In this document: positions 11,293 through 25,293 of the stretch, piece after piece
Layout of the letters: each line of letters opens with the position of its first letter
Position numbering within the stretch: position 1 is the first letter of the stretch
Source of the DNA: Nemopilema nomurai
Taxonomy: Eukaryota > Cnidaria > Scyphozoa > Rhizostomeae > Rhizostomatidae
Length of the DNA stretch: 64,000 bases
Direction: 5' to 3'
Assembly (NCBI GenBank): GCA_003864495.1
Contig: ML133495.1
Location: 2,177,231 to 2,241,230, forward strand
Notes under the pieces: generated by a model
Told to the model about the DNA's origin: nothing
The model's database searches: none
What the model saw: only the letters and a program-made list of their open reading frames with translations
Position numbers and translations under genes: made by a program

Positions 11293-14034
11293 ATGTGGGC
11301 ATTTGCTTCCTTGTTGCTAACGAACATTGCCTGGTGTATATTAAAGAGATTGGCAGTAGGTAGAGATTCGTACCACATAAGAAAATTCGTTTAAAAACGC
11401 ACATAGGCCGATAAAGGGATTGATTTGGCGTCAAGAAAATGTCCAGTGAACCTTCATTATGATTTCTCTCTAAAAATGTCTCTGCGAAGAAAAGTTGAAG
11501 CTAGTTGAACTTTTTAGAGTGCTCCTGAAGCCAATCATAATCCAGTCACGTCATCATACTTTCCATTCCAATGCTGTGGGGTCAATAAAAGCTACGGATT
11601 GAAATTTAACCCTAGCGCAGAATTTTATCGGTGATACATACGACTTTTGTCTTTGAACCATATATCGTGCTGTGTGCGGTCGTAGAAGACCAAACGCTTT
11701 TGACGTCAGAGACGAGATTCTTGAAATCAAACATCTATAACATTTTTTCCGTCTTTGACTGTAAAAGACAAAGACTGCTGTGTGCAGTAAAACGACCAAA
11801 ATCAAAGTATCTTAGGCTACTTTGAGACCAATCAGCATACGGTCTCAATTGACGGATTCATACCACACACTGGTATGGAAGGCAAAATGCTGATGAAAGT
11901 CTGGCTAATGCTGACCCAAATTTTATAGAAGAAGATAACCGTTAGGTCTCATCTTGCTGGCATCTTCTCGAGCTTTTAAACTTAATTAAAGGCACCTTGC
12001 TGCATCTTTTGAAGTGCAAGCTAATTTGTTTAGGACGCCATGTTCTTCAACAGCAAAAGATTGTTCCCGCTAAAGTGGAAGCTGACGCTGTTTCTTCGTG
12101 TAGTTTCTTGAGTGATTGGTGACAAAAATCGTGGAGGCAACTAAAGATATTTTTCAAAGACAGGAATTGCATGTTTGCCGAAATATTTCGCAGCGAAATT
12201 TTGCCTCAACCTCCCCCCTCCCTCCAGACAATACCTAATTCTTATGTGTTGCGAATCTACCTTAGCGATTCTACGTTAAATGTCAATCTAATATAACTCG
12301 CACATTTCTGACATCTAAGTCATCCATGATAATGTGTATCTAGATTTATTGTAGATATGTGTTTATGTATATACTTGATTCCGGAATGTAACACGTGTGA
12401 CATAGGTTATTTATGTACCATTTTTTGATGCCTCTCCTTGCAGCTTCCGATTTTGCGATCCAAGGCAAGGGTCAATGGGGCAGGAAATCCTTCGTGAGCT
12501 GATCTCATCGCACCAAATGCAAAGTTTAACTCAAAGAGCAGGCAACGAAAATGATGTAGTTGGTTTCTGACAGTTTTTCCGGACTTCACAATCTCAGTCA
12601 TCTGAGAATTTTCACGACTCAGTCAAAAATATGAAGTAACAACACTGTGTCAGATTCAACGAGGTATTACGTCCTTTTCTTTTATCGTTCGTTTTGTTAT
12701 TATCAGATAATATTTGTACTATTTTAAGTTGAAAAAGATGATTTGCCAACCATTGTTGGCATTCATAAGACGCTCTTTCCAGGTGTTAAATAGCTTATTG
12801 AAAATTTTGTAAAGAAATTCTAATTGTAAAATTGTTAAAAATTCAATATTATTCAAATCTTAGAAGTAGAATAGAGTGTAATTCAAGATTGTATACATGC
12901 TGTAAACCAGGCTTATTGCGATGTACTGGTGGTTATGCATTGATTTATTCCTTTAAATGGACGCAAATTTTGTATCGCGAAGAGAGCAAGTGCTGTTTGA
13001 GAGTTGTGTTTGAAAACTCTGGTAAGAAGAAGCATTGAAACCTACTAAGAACCCGCAAAATAGAGACCACTTTCTAACACACATCAGGTTGATACTTTTA
13101 AGAAATGGTGCCCGCAGATAAGAAACTTCTCAGTTTGATAAGAGGAAGGTTTCTACCTGGAGGATCCCATCATGGCTGAACAATTTGTGATGAGGTCATT
13201 TCTATATATGTATGTATGTAGTATGAATGTATGTACGTATATATGTAAATAATATTAACTTTTAATCATTAAAGGTTTTCTAACCATCCTATCAGACACC
13301 TTTTAGCCTCTTTCTTTGATGAATGCCCCTTTAATGATAAATTAAAAAGACTGTTTGGAAAATTTTTTCTATATCGCGGACTTTTACTGTATACGATATC
13401 CCTCTAAAAAGTATTAATCAGATGCATGTTAAACTTCTTCCCAAGTTTCTTCTTCTTTTCTCAAATTTTACAGACATCTTTAACCATTGCAGTAATTCCT
13501 GAAAGTATTGGAAATATGTACAACTGTTGAAAACTATTTTCTGGTGTGGTTCATGGTCTGTATTAGGTTTAAGCGCTCTATTCCAAGAAAAAGTTCTAGT
13601 ATCGCTCTTAAAAACTGCAAACATCTTTCAGTTAGAAAAGATACATTTTCAGATGATCTTTTAGACATAGTGTACAGGTCCGGATGAGCTTTGACAAGGA
13701 CCAAAAAGGAGAACGTTAGGAAGGTCAGATAAAATAGGTTTATTGACTATATTTCTAAAAGGCCTTCAACTGTTGCAACTAGAAAGAGCCAAATAGTAAC
13801 ACACGGTTCCTCAGTTCAGAATTCGACATCTATTTCTAGAAGAAAGTCTAACGCTAACGCCTTCCTAAGTAGACCTTTTTTAATGAAGATTTCATCAGTC
13901 GAGATTTTATTAAGAGTAATCTACTCTAAAGCGACATATTATTTAAAGCATTTAAGCTCCAAATACACTTAAGTCTAATCGGTATTTCCAGAGTTAGAAC
14001 AATTCAAATTAACAACAGCCATTCAGCAAAAATA
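11293..14034. other. Intergenic region left of the satellite
   Basis: After the kelch 3' UTR I find no exon, RNA gene or well-defined transposon. A short degenerate TATG microsatellite occupies about 13203-13250. Confidence 0.5.
11584..11589 (+). terminator. Polyadenylation signal of KLHL18-like gene
   Basis: AATAAA lies 292 bases after the stop. An ATTAAA variant also occurs near 11340. Confidence 0.4.
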
Positions 14035-17000
14035 CAAAAGCTTTAGCCTTGCCAAATAGGCCATTTTCGACCCAAAATTTGTCTCCAAAAATGAACTATA
14101 CTTGAAGAGCAATTAATTTGAAGCATTTTGGTTCAAAAGGCGTTTGAAAATGTTTATGATTACCAAAGTTACACTGGTTTAAATTTGCAAGTAGGTTCAA
14201 CCACAAATCACTAAGGCTAAAGCCTTGCCAAATAGGCCATTTTCGACCTAAAATTTGTCTGTCCAAAAATGAACTCAGCTTGAAGAGCATTTAATTGGAA
14301 GCATTTTGGTTCAAAAAGCGTTTGAATCTGTTGATTATTACCGAAGTTACACTGGTTTAAATTCGCAAGTAGGTTCAACCACAAATCACTAAGGCCTTGC
14401 CAAATAGGCCATTTTCGACCGAAAATTTGTTTCTCCAAAAATGAACTGTACTTGAAGAGCATTTAATTGGAAGCATTTTGGTTCAAAAAGCGTTTGAATC
14501 TGTTGATTATTACCGAAGTTACAATGGTTTAAATTCGCAAGTAGGTTCAACCACAAATCACTAAGGCTATAGCCTTGCCAAATAGGCCATTTCGACCAAA
14601 ATTTGTTTCTCCAAAAATAACTGTACTTGAAGAGCATTAATTGGAAGCATTTTGGTTCAAAAAGCGTTTGAATCTGTTGATTATTACCGAAGTTACATGG
14701 TTTAAATTCAAGTAGGTTCAACCACAAAACACTAAGGCTATAGCCTTGCCAAATAGGCCATTTTCGACCCAAAATTTGTTTCTCCAAAAATTTACTGTAC
14801 TTGAAGAGCATTTAATTGGAAGCATTTTGGTTCAAAAAGCGTTTGAATCTGTTGATTATTACCGAAGTTACACTGGTTTAAATTTTCAAGTACATTTAAC
14901 CAAAAAACACTAAGGCTATAGCCTTGCCAAATAGGCCATTTTCGACCAAAATTTGTCTCTCCAAAAATGACATGTACTTGAAGAGCATTTAATTGGAAGC
15001 ATTTTGGTTCCAAAAGCCTTTGAATCTGTTGATTATTACCGAAGTTACAATGGTTTAAATTCACAAGTAGGTTCAACCACAAAACACTAAGGCTATAGCC
15101 TTGCCAAATAGGCCATTTTCGACCAAAAATTTCTTTCTCCAAAAATGAACTGTACTTGAAGAGCATTTAATTGGAAGCATTTTGGTTCAAAAAGCGTTTA
15201 ATTCTGTTGATTATTACCGAAGTTACACTGGTTTAAATTCAAGTATTTCAACCAAAAAACACTAAGGCTATAGCCTTGCCAAATAGGCCATTTTCGACCC
15301 AAAATTTGTTTCTCCAAAAATGAACTGTACTTGAAGAGCATTTAATTTGAAGCATTTTGGTTCAAAAAGCGTTTGAATCTGTTGATTATTACCAAAGTTA
15401 CACTGGTTTAAATTTTCAAGTACATTTAACCAAAAAACACTAAGGCTATAGCCTTGCCAAATAGGCCATTTTCGACCAAAATTTGTTTCTCCAAAAATGA
15501 ACTGTACTTGAAGAGCATTTAATTGAAGCATTTTGGTTCAAAAGCGTTTGAATCTGTTGATTATTACCGAAGTTATACTGGTTTAATTTTCAAGTCATTT
15601 AACCAAAAAACACTAAGGCTATAGCCTTGCCAAATAGGCCATTTTCGACCAAAATTTGTTTCTCCAAAATTGAACTGTACTTGAAGAGCATTTCATTTGA
15701 AGCATTTTGGTTCAAAATGCGTTTGAATCTGTTGAGTATTACCGAAGTTACAATGGTTTAAATTCGCAAGTAGGTTCAACCACAAAACACTAAGGCTATA
15801 GCCTTGCCAAATAGGCCATTTTCGACCCAAAATTGTTTCTCCAAAAATGAACTGTACTTGAAGAGCATTTAATTGGAAGCATTTTGGTTCAAAAAGCGTT
15901 TGAATCTGTTGATTATTACCGAAGTTACACTGGTTTAAATTCGCAAGTAGGTTCAACCAAAACACTAAGGCTATAGCCTTGCCAAATAGGCCATTTTCGA
16001 CCAAAATTTGTTTCTCCAAAAATAACTGTACTTGAAGAGCATTTAATTGGAAGCATTTTGGTTCAAAAAGCGTTTGAATCTGTTGATTATTACCGAAGTT
16101 ACATGGTTTAAATTCAAGTACATCAACCAAAAACACTAAGGCTATAGCCTTGCCAAATAGGCCATTTTCGACCGAAAATTTGTTTCTCCAAAAATGAACT
16201 GTACTTGAAGAGCATTTAATTGGAAGCATTTTGGTTCAAAAAGCGTTTGAATCTGTTGATTATTACCGAAGTTATACTGGTTTAAATTTTCAAGTATTTA
16301 ACCAAAAAACACTAAGGCTATAGCCTTGCCAAATAGGCCATTTTCGACCCAAAATTTCTCTCTCCAAAAATTAACTGTGCGTTAAGAGCATTTAATGTGA
16401 AGCATTTTGGTTCAAAAAGCGTTTGAATCACTTGATTATTACCGCAGTTACAATGGTTTAAATTTGCAAGAAGGTTCAACCACAAAACACTAAGGCTATA
16501 GCCTTGCCAAATAGGCCATTTTCGACCAAATATTTGTTTCTCCAAAAATGAACAGTACTTGAAGAGCATTTAATGAAGCATTTTGGTTCCAAAAGCGTTT
16601 GAATCTGTTGATTATTACCGAAGTTACACTGGTTTAAATTCACAAGTAGGTTCAACCACAAAACACTAAGGCTATAGCCTTGCCAAATAGGCCATTTTCG
16701 ACCCAAAATTTGTTTCTCCAAAAATGAACTGTACTTGAAGAGCATTTAATTGGAAGCATTTTGGTTCAAAAAGCGTTTGAATCTTGATTATTACCGAAGT
16801 TACAACTGGTTTAAATTTCAAGTAGGCTCAACCACAAAACACTAAGGCTATAGCCTTGCCAAATAGGCCATTTTCGACCAAAATTTGTTTCTCCAAAAAT
16901 GAACTGTACTTGAAGAGCATTTAATTGGAAGCATTTTGGTTCAAAAAGCGTTTGAATCTGTTGATTATTACCGAGGTTACAATGGTTTGAATTCAAAAGT

Positions 17001-19650
17001 AGGTTCAACCACAAAACAGTAAGGCTATAGCCTTGCCAAATAGGCCATTTTCGACCAAAATTTGTTTCTCCAAAAATACTGTACTTGAAGAGCATTTAAT
17101 TGGAAGCATTTTGGTTCAAAAAGCGTTTGAATCTGTTGATTATTACCGAAGTTACACTGGTTTAAATTTTCAAGTACATTTAACCAAAAAACACTAAGGC
17201 TATAGCCTTGCCAAATAGGCCATTTTCGACCAAAATTTGTTTCTCCAAAAATGAACTGTACTTGAAGAGCATTTAATTGGAAGCATTTTGGTTCCAAAAG
17301 CGTTTGAATCTGTTGATTATTACCGAAGTTACAATGGTTTAAATTCGCAAGTAGGTTCAACCACAAAACACTAAGGCTATAGCCTTGCCAAATAGGCCAT
17401 TTTCGACCAAAAATTTTGTTCTCCAAAAATGAACTGTACTTGAAGAGCATTTAATTGGAAGCATTTTGGTTCAAAAAGCGTTTGAATCTGTTGATTATTA
17501 CCGAAGTTATACTGGTTTAAATTTTCAAGTACATTTAACCAAAAAACACTAAGGCTATAGCCTTGCCAAATAGGCCATTTTCGACCAAAATTTGTTTCTC
17601 CAAAAATGAACTGTACTTGAAGAGCATTTAATTTGAAGCATTTTGGTTCAAAAAGCGTTTGAATCTGTTGATTATTACAGAAGTTACAATGGTTTAAATT
17701 CGCATGTAGGTCCAACCACAAAACACTAAGGCTATAGCCTTACCAAATAGGCCATATTCGACCCAAAATTGTTTCTCCAAAAATGAACTGTACTTGAAGA
17801 GCATTTAATTGGAAGCATTTTGGTTCAAAAAGCGTTTGAATCTGTTGATTATTACCGAAGTTACAATGGTTTAAATTCAAGTAGGTTCAACCAAAACACT
17901 AAGGCTATAGCCTTGCCAAATAGGCCATTTTCGACCGAAAATTTGTTTCTCCAAAAATGAACTGTACTTGAAGAGCATTTAATTGGAAGCATTTTGGTTC
18001 AAAAGCGTTTGAATCTGTTGATTATTACCGAAGTTACACTGGTTTAAATTCGCAAGTAGGTTCAACCACAAAACACTAAGGCTATAGCCTTGCCAAATAG
18101 GCCATTTTCGACCCAAAATTTGTTTCTCCAAAAATGAACTGTACTTGAAGAGCATTTAATGGGAAGCATTTTGGTTCAAAAAGCGTTTGAATCTGTTGAT
18201 TATTACCGAAGTTACAATGGTTTAAATTCGCAAGTAGGTTCAACCACAAATCACTAAGGCTATAGCCTTGCCAAATAGGCCATTTTCGACCGAAAATTTG
18301 TTTCTCCAAAAATGAACTGTACTTGAAGAGCATTTAATGTGAAGCATTTTGGTTCAAAGAGCGTTTGAAAATGTTTATTATTACCAAAGTTACAATGGTT
18401 TAAATTTTCAAGTAGATTCAACCAAAAGACACTAAGGCTATAGCCTTGCCAAATAGGCCATATTCGACCCAAAATTTGTTTCTCCAAAAATGACATGTAC
18501 TTGAAGAGCATTTAATTGGAAGCATTTTGGTTCAAAAAGCGTTTGAATCTGTTGATTATTACCGAAGTTACAATGGTTTAAATTCGCAAGTAGGTTCAAC
18601 CACAAAACACTAAGGCTATAGCCTTGCCAAATAGGCCATTTTCGACCCAAAATTTGTTTCTCCAAAAATGAACTGTACTTGAAGAGCATTTAATTGGAAG
18701 CATTTTGGTTCCAAAAGCGTTTGAATCTGTTGATTATTACCGAAGTTACACTGGTTTAAATTCGCAAGTAGGTTCAACCACAAAACACTAAGGCTATAGC
18801 CTTGCCAAATAGGCCATTTCGACCCAAAATTTGTTTCTCCAAAAATGAACATGTACTTGAAGAGCATTTAATTTGAAGCATTTTGGTTCAAAAAGCGTTT
18901 GAAAATGTTGATTATTACCAAAGTTACATGGTTTAATTTCAAGTATTTCAACCAAACACTAAGGCTATAGCCTTGCCAAATAGGCCATTTTCGACCGAAA
19001 ATTTGTTTCTCCAAAAATGAACTGTACTTGAAGAGCATTTAATTGGAAGCATTTTGGTTCAAAAAGCGTTTGAATCTGTTGATTATTACCGAAGTTACAC
19101 TGGTTTAAATTCGCAAGTAGGTTCAACCACAAAACACTAAGGCTATAGCCTTGCCAAATAGGCCATTTTCGACCCAAAATGTGTTTCTCCAAAAATGAAC
19201 TGTACTTGAAGAGCATTTAATTTGAAGCATTTTGGTTCAAAAAGCGTTTGAATCTGTTGATTATTACCGAAGTTACACTGGTTAAAATTTGCAAGTAGAT
19301 TTAACCAAAAAACACTAAGGTTATATCCTTGCCAAAAAGGCCATGTTCGACCCAAAATTTGTCACTCCAAAAATGAACCATATTTAAAGAACATTCAATT
19401 GGAAGCATTTTGGTTCAGAAGGCGTTTGAATCTGTTTATTATTACCGAAGTTACAATTGTTTATGTTCGCGAACATCTTTTTGGAAGCATTATGGTGCAA
19501 ACTTTGCTTGAATCTGTTGGGTTTTTCCAAAGTTAGGATGCTTTAAATTTTCAAGAGAATTGCAGCATAAGTACTGGTTATAGTCTTGCCAAATGTCACA
19601 CCAAATGTTGTTTTGACTTAAAGAACATTTTACTCGAAGTATTATGGTGC
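14035..19650. repeat. Tandem satellite array, ~177-bp unit, about 31 copies
   Basis: The anchor CCTTGCCAAATAGGCC recurs at a spacing of about 170-181 bases (for example near 14222, 14573, 15098, 16678, 18087, 18265, 18445 and 19147), giving about 31 recognisable units. A unit contains AAGGCTATAGCCTT, a perfect 14-base palindrome, then TTTCTCCAAAAATGAAC, GTACTTGAAGAGCATTTAAT, GAAGCATTTTGGTTC, GTTGATTATTACCGAAGTTA and GTAGGTTCAACCAC. Inner copies are nearly identical, while the first and last few are degenerate, and recognisable remnants persist to about 19650. The many - strand reading frames here are by-products of the repeat, since the unit is mostly not a multiple of three and none runs beyond about three units. 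The array sits between two converging genes. Confidence 0.97.
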
Positions 19651-19682
19651 CACTTTTCAGCAAAACTTTTTAAAATGAAACC

Positions 19683-19706
19683 TTGATTTGATTTGATTTG
19701 ATTTGA
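19683..19706. repeat. Short (TTGAT)n microsatellite
   Basis: About four and a half copies of TTGAT lie directly beyond the degenerate right edge of the satellite array. Confidence 0.7.
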
Positions 19707-21167
19707 AGCATTTTGATGGCCTTTGTTTGTATAAGACATGAAACTTAATAGCTCTGACAGTTTAAAGGTTTATTTGGATTCAATCTGTAGTGCATGATGG
19801 TGCTAAGTTTTTCAATTTTTAAAAATATTCGTTATTGAGATTTTTCCACACAAACCTTGTAGCCTTTTGGAGAATGCTCCAAACTATCAGGGATGAGCAT
19901 AATTTTCCTTTTGCCAAATTGGCATGCAAAAACGCGTCAGTTGCATCATAAATCCTACACTATATATGGCGCATTAATACGGCAAACAGAAAAAGTATCA
20001 TAAATCGCTTGCCAAATAAGCGAAGGCGGCAGGTGTATTTTCGAATGTTATTTTCTTAATGTTCCAAGTTGCTTGCCGCGATTAGACAATCGGAACTGCT
20101 CAGTCAACACAGACATAATTTGATACAGACTTTATAATGAAAATTAGCTTACACTCCGCCTAGAAAAGTTAAACAAATTATTGCACTGTCATTACAGCGT
20201 CCAAACGTGTACTTCGACGATTAGAGATCATTGATACAAGGTCTAAAGTTCATCCATACAAGACTCCGACCGTTGTATCGCCGCAGGGATGAGCCTGGGA
20301 ATTCACGACTAAATGAAAACGCATGCAAGATTTCAATTTATTCGGATTGCAGCCACTTCTGGCGTGTTGTGCCTGATGAAAACTACTTTTAATGGGGGGT
20401 GGAAACTGCTACCATCTATGATAGTGAAGCATGAGAAGATGTGAAATCCTGCTGTAAAGTAGAATGCGGGATCTATGGGTATGCCATAATCAGAATGATT
20501 CTTTTGACAAAAAATTAAGAAATTTCGCAAAGGCTACGCACGTATATTTGATATCCCAAGAAAGCTTTAAGTTAAACATTTTCAAATTAAAAAAATTGTC
20601 CAACTTAGGTTATACAACATTTACCCATTAATTACTTTTTCTGGAATCACTATCACATTTAACACATATTTTACAACATTTGATCGAATATCTAAAATAA
20701 CGGTTACAATTAAGCAGAGAGGTGCACCAAAAATGTTGATATACAAAATATATTTAAGTCAATTGATCAAAATTCACAAGGAATTCTCCACCCATCTCCA
20801 CAATTGATAACTTAAAGCTGGAATGATCAAAAAACGACAACTATATCAGGGTCTATTTAGAATGCACAACAATGTGGCATTACAATAGTACGATTAAAAT
20901 TCTAGGGCACTTCAATTAATGGAGTAATGCTCTTAAATTCACCGGTTATCTTTGCCGAAAAAGATGTCACACGCTTGTAACGATAAGGGTAAAGGCATAG
21001 AATATTATTGTAAATCAATACAACAGTGGATTTCTAGATGCCAAATCTATCGTCTATACAAGGCATAACAATTTCTTGCCCGTTGAAATGAACAGGCAAA
21101 AAGAAGACAATTACGCTTCCCTTATGATTTTTCCAGTTTGTTTTAAACTCCGCGGTCAGTTGGCACC

Positions 21168-21173
21168 TTTATT
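21168..21173 (-). terminator. Polyadenylation signal of WIPF gene
   Basis: TTTATT on the + strand reads AATAAA on the - strand, 75 bases after the WIPF stop codon. Confidence 0.5.
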
Positions 21174-21247
21174 TGGAGATGTGCGGATCTGAGAGAACTT
21201 TTTCTATTTGAAAAATACTATTGTCCTTTACAAAACAGGAACTGGAA

Positions 21248-24200
21248 CTATCGTCGCACTGGAGGAGGTGGTGGAGGTGCACCTCTGGCGGGAGGAGCAG
21301 GTGGGAGAGGCGCGTCTCTGCTCGGTCCGGGCCCTAAAAATATCAACTTTCATCATTTTTGTTCAATAATTCAATAATAGCTGTGACAAAAATTAGCACT
21401 TATCGCAAGTAAATGGAATCAAGCGAAACGGCGAACTTGCAAAACCAGGTACAGAAACGGCTTAGTACGAAGAGGAGCCGTCTCTTCCCATAGGGGGATA
21501 AGGAACATGAACGAAGGCAAAAAGAGTGCACGATCAACTATATGCCTCTGCAAGACATTTAGAACCCAGAAGCAGGGTAACCCTCAAAATTATGTATGAA
21601 CCTTCCATCGGGGCAGAAACAAATCGATGTTCAAGCCAATGTTGACATCAAAAGAGCAGTATGAAAAATAATATTCGCTGAAGAATTCTAAGGGTATTTC
21701 TGCCACGTAAATTTCTAGCTCAACAAGGTACCTTCAGGACGAATGTGACTAAAATTTGGAAGAGGTGTCAAGATAAAATATTTGATTACGATATTAAAAA
21801 CATATCTATTAAAAACATCACAGACTGTGTGTTTTTTAAGGCAGGTTTATAGCCATAATTTAATTTAGTGCGTAAAATGACTTAAATCAACGGCCGAAAT
21901 TAAATCTTTCTCCCTACAACCAAAGCAATGAAAATATAAGTCACTGTTGTAAATCTACTTACTTCGCTGGGTTCGCTGAGTAGTTCGGCTGGGGTAACTT
22001 TTTGGGGTGTCCTTGTAAGGCTCCGGCGGAGGAAAGTCCATGCTAAATCTGAATCGTGACTCAAAATCTAGCAAAGAGAAAAATAAGTTACAGCGAACTG
22101 ACAACTGATGGATTAAAAATAAAGCACTGCATTCGACCCTTGGCTTTGTCACTGACTTTAAGAGCGAATGGACCATGCAGTTTGTAGGTACAATAACAAT
22201 TGACGCAACAAGGTCACAGCTTCTTTGATTTCCAGATATCCCTATCAGGGGGAACCGGAGGTTCCTCACGTGGCTCGGAGGTTCCTCACATGGACTGGAG
22301 GTTCCTCAAGTGAAGGATACTTCGTGCGACCAGGCAGACAAATCAACAACGACAAACAGTGTATTTAATGACTTGCACTGCAACATAGCAAATGTTCATT
22401 CCCAGGTGACAACAGACATTTCGTTTTAGTTCTCGACTCATATCACACAATGGACAAAAGCATTTGGCCTCTTAGCCTTTTCCGGAAATTCCTTAATACT
22501 CCAATCAACTTTTAAATAAAAACAGAGCTGCATATTTCCTGCTATTTGATATGAAGAGATAAAACACAGACGTGTTCAAGAAAATTTTCTCACCAAAATG
22601 GCGAATCTGTGATATGGGTATGAGGGGCGTCTTGCGGGGGTATTGAACAATGAATATGCAAAAAAGTATGCTTGAAAGGAAACTAATAGATACTTAAATG
22701 CCTACCCGAAGAGCCATCTAATAGATCATCCGGAGGGGGAGGTAATGAAAATCTGTTGGATGGGGGAGGAGGAAAACTCTGACTTGGTGGGCGGGGCAGC
22801 TCTCTGTCAGTACTACGTGCAACCGGGGGAGGGGGCGCATGCCCTCGTGAACTCGATGGAGGTGGAGGAGGTGGCAAATCTCTACTTGATGGAGGGGCAG
22901 GCGGTCTTGGACCACCTGGTCCACGAGATGGGGGAGGGGGTGGCAATTCTCTTTCGGTCGCTCCAACGCTCTGTCTGTTTGGAGGAGGAGGCGGGAGTCC
23001 ACCCGACCTGCTGTAATTCGACTGATTCGGGGTTGGCGGAAGGGCCCCGCGAGATGGCGGCGGCGGCACATTATTGTTCGGTGCCGATGGCGGCGGCAGG
23101 GGTGGGCCAGGTCTTGAAGGCGGTTGGGGAAGCGACCCGGCTGTTGAGCTTGGAGGTGGCGGTGGAAAACCTCTTCCTCTCTGCTGAGGCGGCGTTGGCA
23201 GCCCACCTTGTCTGCTACGTGAGTTGTTTTCATTCGCCAGGTGTGGTGAGGATGATGGTCGGGGTAGACCGCCGGGAGGCGCAGGCAATGTCTTTGTCTG
23301 TGAAGGAGGGGGCGGTGGTGCACCGCTTCCAAATTCCCTGCCTGGTGGTGGTGGGGGCAGATTCCTTTCTGGCGGTGGCGGTGGCAACCCACCTCGTGAT
23401 GGTGGTACGGGCAATACACCATGTCCTGGGGGACCTGGCAACCCTCCTCGTCCAGGAGGGGGTGGAGCAGGCCCAGAATTATTTCCATTTTGCTTCCCTT
23501 TAACGTCAGAAGCAGATGAAGTTCGTCTTGGTGGAAGTGGCTTTGAGTTAGCACTTGGCAAGGGTAACTGTGGTTTTGCACCAGGCGGTTCTCTCGAAGT
23601 TTCACTCTGTGGTTTATTCATCTGTGGTCTGTTCCCAGGACGTCCATTCTGCAACGTATTTGGTGTGGATGATTTAGGTCCTCGGGAGCCAGGCGGCTTC
23701 AAAGCTGGTCCACCTGCACCTGAACCAAACAGGCATTCTTTTTATAAATGGAATATGAGCTGAATTGTCCATGCTGAAATAACGTACCTACAACTTCTGT
23801 ATTCAAAAGAGGTCTGAAGCTAAACATTCACTAATGCAATTCAGCAAACATATCCAAAAAGGGTTTATGCAGGGTTCTTTTCAAGCACCAAAATTTATTT
23901 ACATGCAATTAGACTCCTAGTCAATAACAGTGCTTTTATATGCCTTCATTATTTCATCCACCATCAAATCCTTTAACACACTTACCCAACTTAAAATTAC
24001 TAACACACTACAATCATTTCAAGTTTAACAATAACCAAAACAATAACCTTGGCTTTAAATATATTTCAAAAATTTTATATTGATGGAAAAAAAAAATATA
24101 AAACCAATAAACTCTGTATCATAAAAATTCTGCAGCCCTATGAAGACCATCCAAGCAGCTCTATGATAATTTTTTGGTAAAATATACATAGTTATATTGT

Positions 24201-25293
24201 TGACAGAAATATACAGCATGGTAAGTCATGAATAAATATCTTCAATGATTCTTGCTACAAGCAGGACTTGGGTCGTGTTGGTTGTACCCCCTCAAAATTC
24301 TTAAAATGAGGGACTTTTCTACTTTGCCAGTCACATTCTGATACAACTAGATAGATGCACCAAAATTACAAAACTTTTAGAATAAAGCTAGATGGTTGCC
24401 AGATGGCTTCAATGTGGTTTCAAACTGCCAAGTTCCTTAGCTTTTTAATGCTCATTTTGCCAACTTCCAAAAGCCAAATTCATATAAAATAAAAGACTTG
24501 GATAAAGGCCAAGATCATAGGTAAGGTCGTGAATAACAACTTTGGTGTATATTTAAATGCTTGCCCCAAATCAAGAACAACCATAAGAAGTAATGTAGCT
24601 TTAATCCTTGAGAATCACAAAACTGAATGTTAATCTGTATTGTTTCAATTTGTAGCTCACTTATAACTGAATAAAAAGAGCTTTTGATTAGTGGATATAC
24701 TTAAAAAAAAGGAACTTGAAAGAGTATGGGGATTTAGTGCAAAATATATAGCAACCTCCAGGCTGTTTTCTTTCACCAGCTGACCGCAACTTTGGCATCC
24801 CTCCAGCAAACAAGCCACCCAAGCCACCAGCCATGGGAGCAGGAGCAGAGCCACCACCTCCTCCTCCATCACCTCTGCTTGGACCATTTGATGCTGGTTT
24901 CACATCTTAAAGAACAGAGACCAACATCAATATTTATAACAGATAAAAGCATCAAATAAAATTCCTGGATTAAAGCACTGAGAAAATATAAAAGAGTTAT
25001 GAGTGGTCTTAACATAGAACATAGACATAGAAAAAGAAATATATACTCGTATCTTGAAAATCAGTAAGCTGTTATGTATTTAAAAGAACAAGGGAAATAG
25101 TGAAAAATGGATACACACTTCCAACAGAAGGAGAACTTCTATCATTTGTAACAGCCTTCTTCAGTCTGGCTCCTTTGTGGATATCACTAAGAAGAGCACC
25201 CCTTGCTTTTCCGCCAGATGGTGGTTTCACTGGACCAGATGGAGCAGAAGGAGGTGGTGGAGGTCCTGGTGGGGGTGGGGGCGGTGGAGGCAT
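21248..25293 (-). CDS. WIPF: WAS/WASL-interacting protein (WIP/WIPF family), complete, five exons
   Basis: Exons (5' to 3' on the - strand) 25293-25119, 24905-24756, 23719-22706, 22067-21963 and 21333-21248 join in phase to give 509 residues. The N-terminus is a polyproline profilin-type site followed by a WH2 actin-binding motif (RGALLSDIHKGARLKKAVTN, about residues 31-50). Next come a GGLGGLFAGGMPKLRS segment typical of WIP, a long proline-rich middle encoded by the 1-kb third exon, and a C-terminal WASP-binding segment (DFESRFRFSMDFPPPEPY then KSYPS), ending GAPPPPPPVRR. WIP proteins bind and stabilise WASP/N-WASP and link them to actin for Arp2/3-driven assembly. Domain order and length match the family. 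Any non-coding first exon upstream of 25293 is not identified. The vertebrate paralogue (WIPF1, 2 or 3) cannot be chosen. Confidence 0.94.
22257..22316. repeat. Three copies of a 20-bp repeat in WIPF intron 3
   Basis: GGAGGTTCCTCA followed by an 8-base variable tail (CGTGGCTC, CATGGACT, AGTGAAGG) occurs three times in tandem. Confidence 0.8.

Larger units (their letters stand above)
19651..21247. other. Intergenic region and WIPF 3' UTR
   Basis: No exon is recognised. The right end holds the - strand 3' UTR of the WIP-like gene with an AATAAA at 21168-21173. Confidence 0.5.

Noticed and set aside
14096..19355. A family of overlapping 80-180-residue proteins with a repeating IFGETNFGRKWPIWQG-type sequence
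   Set aside because: They are translations of the satellite on the - strand. The unit is mostly not divisible by three, each frame stops after at most about three units, and no start context, splice pattern or constraint is visible.
22718..23763. Long reading frames on both strands over the WIPF proline-rich exon
   Set aside because: Repetitive CCN/GGN codons open all frames. Only the frame joined in phase to the WH2 and WASP-binding exons is supported.
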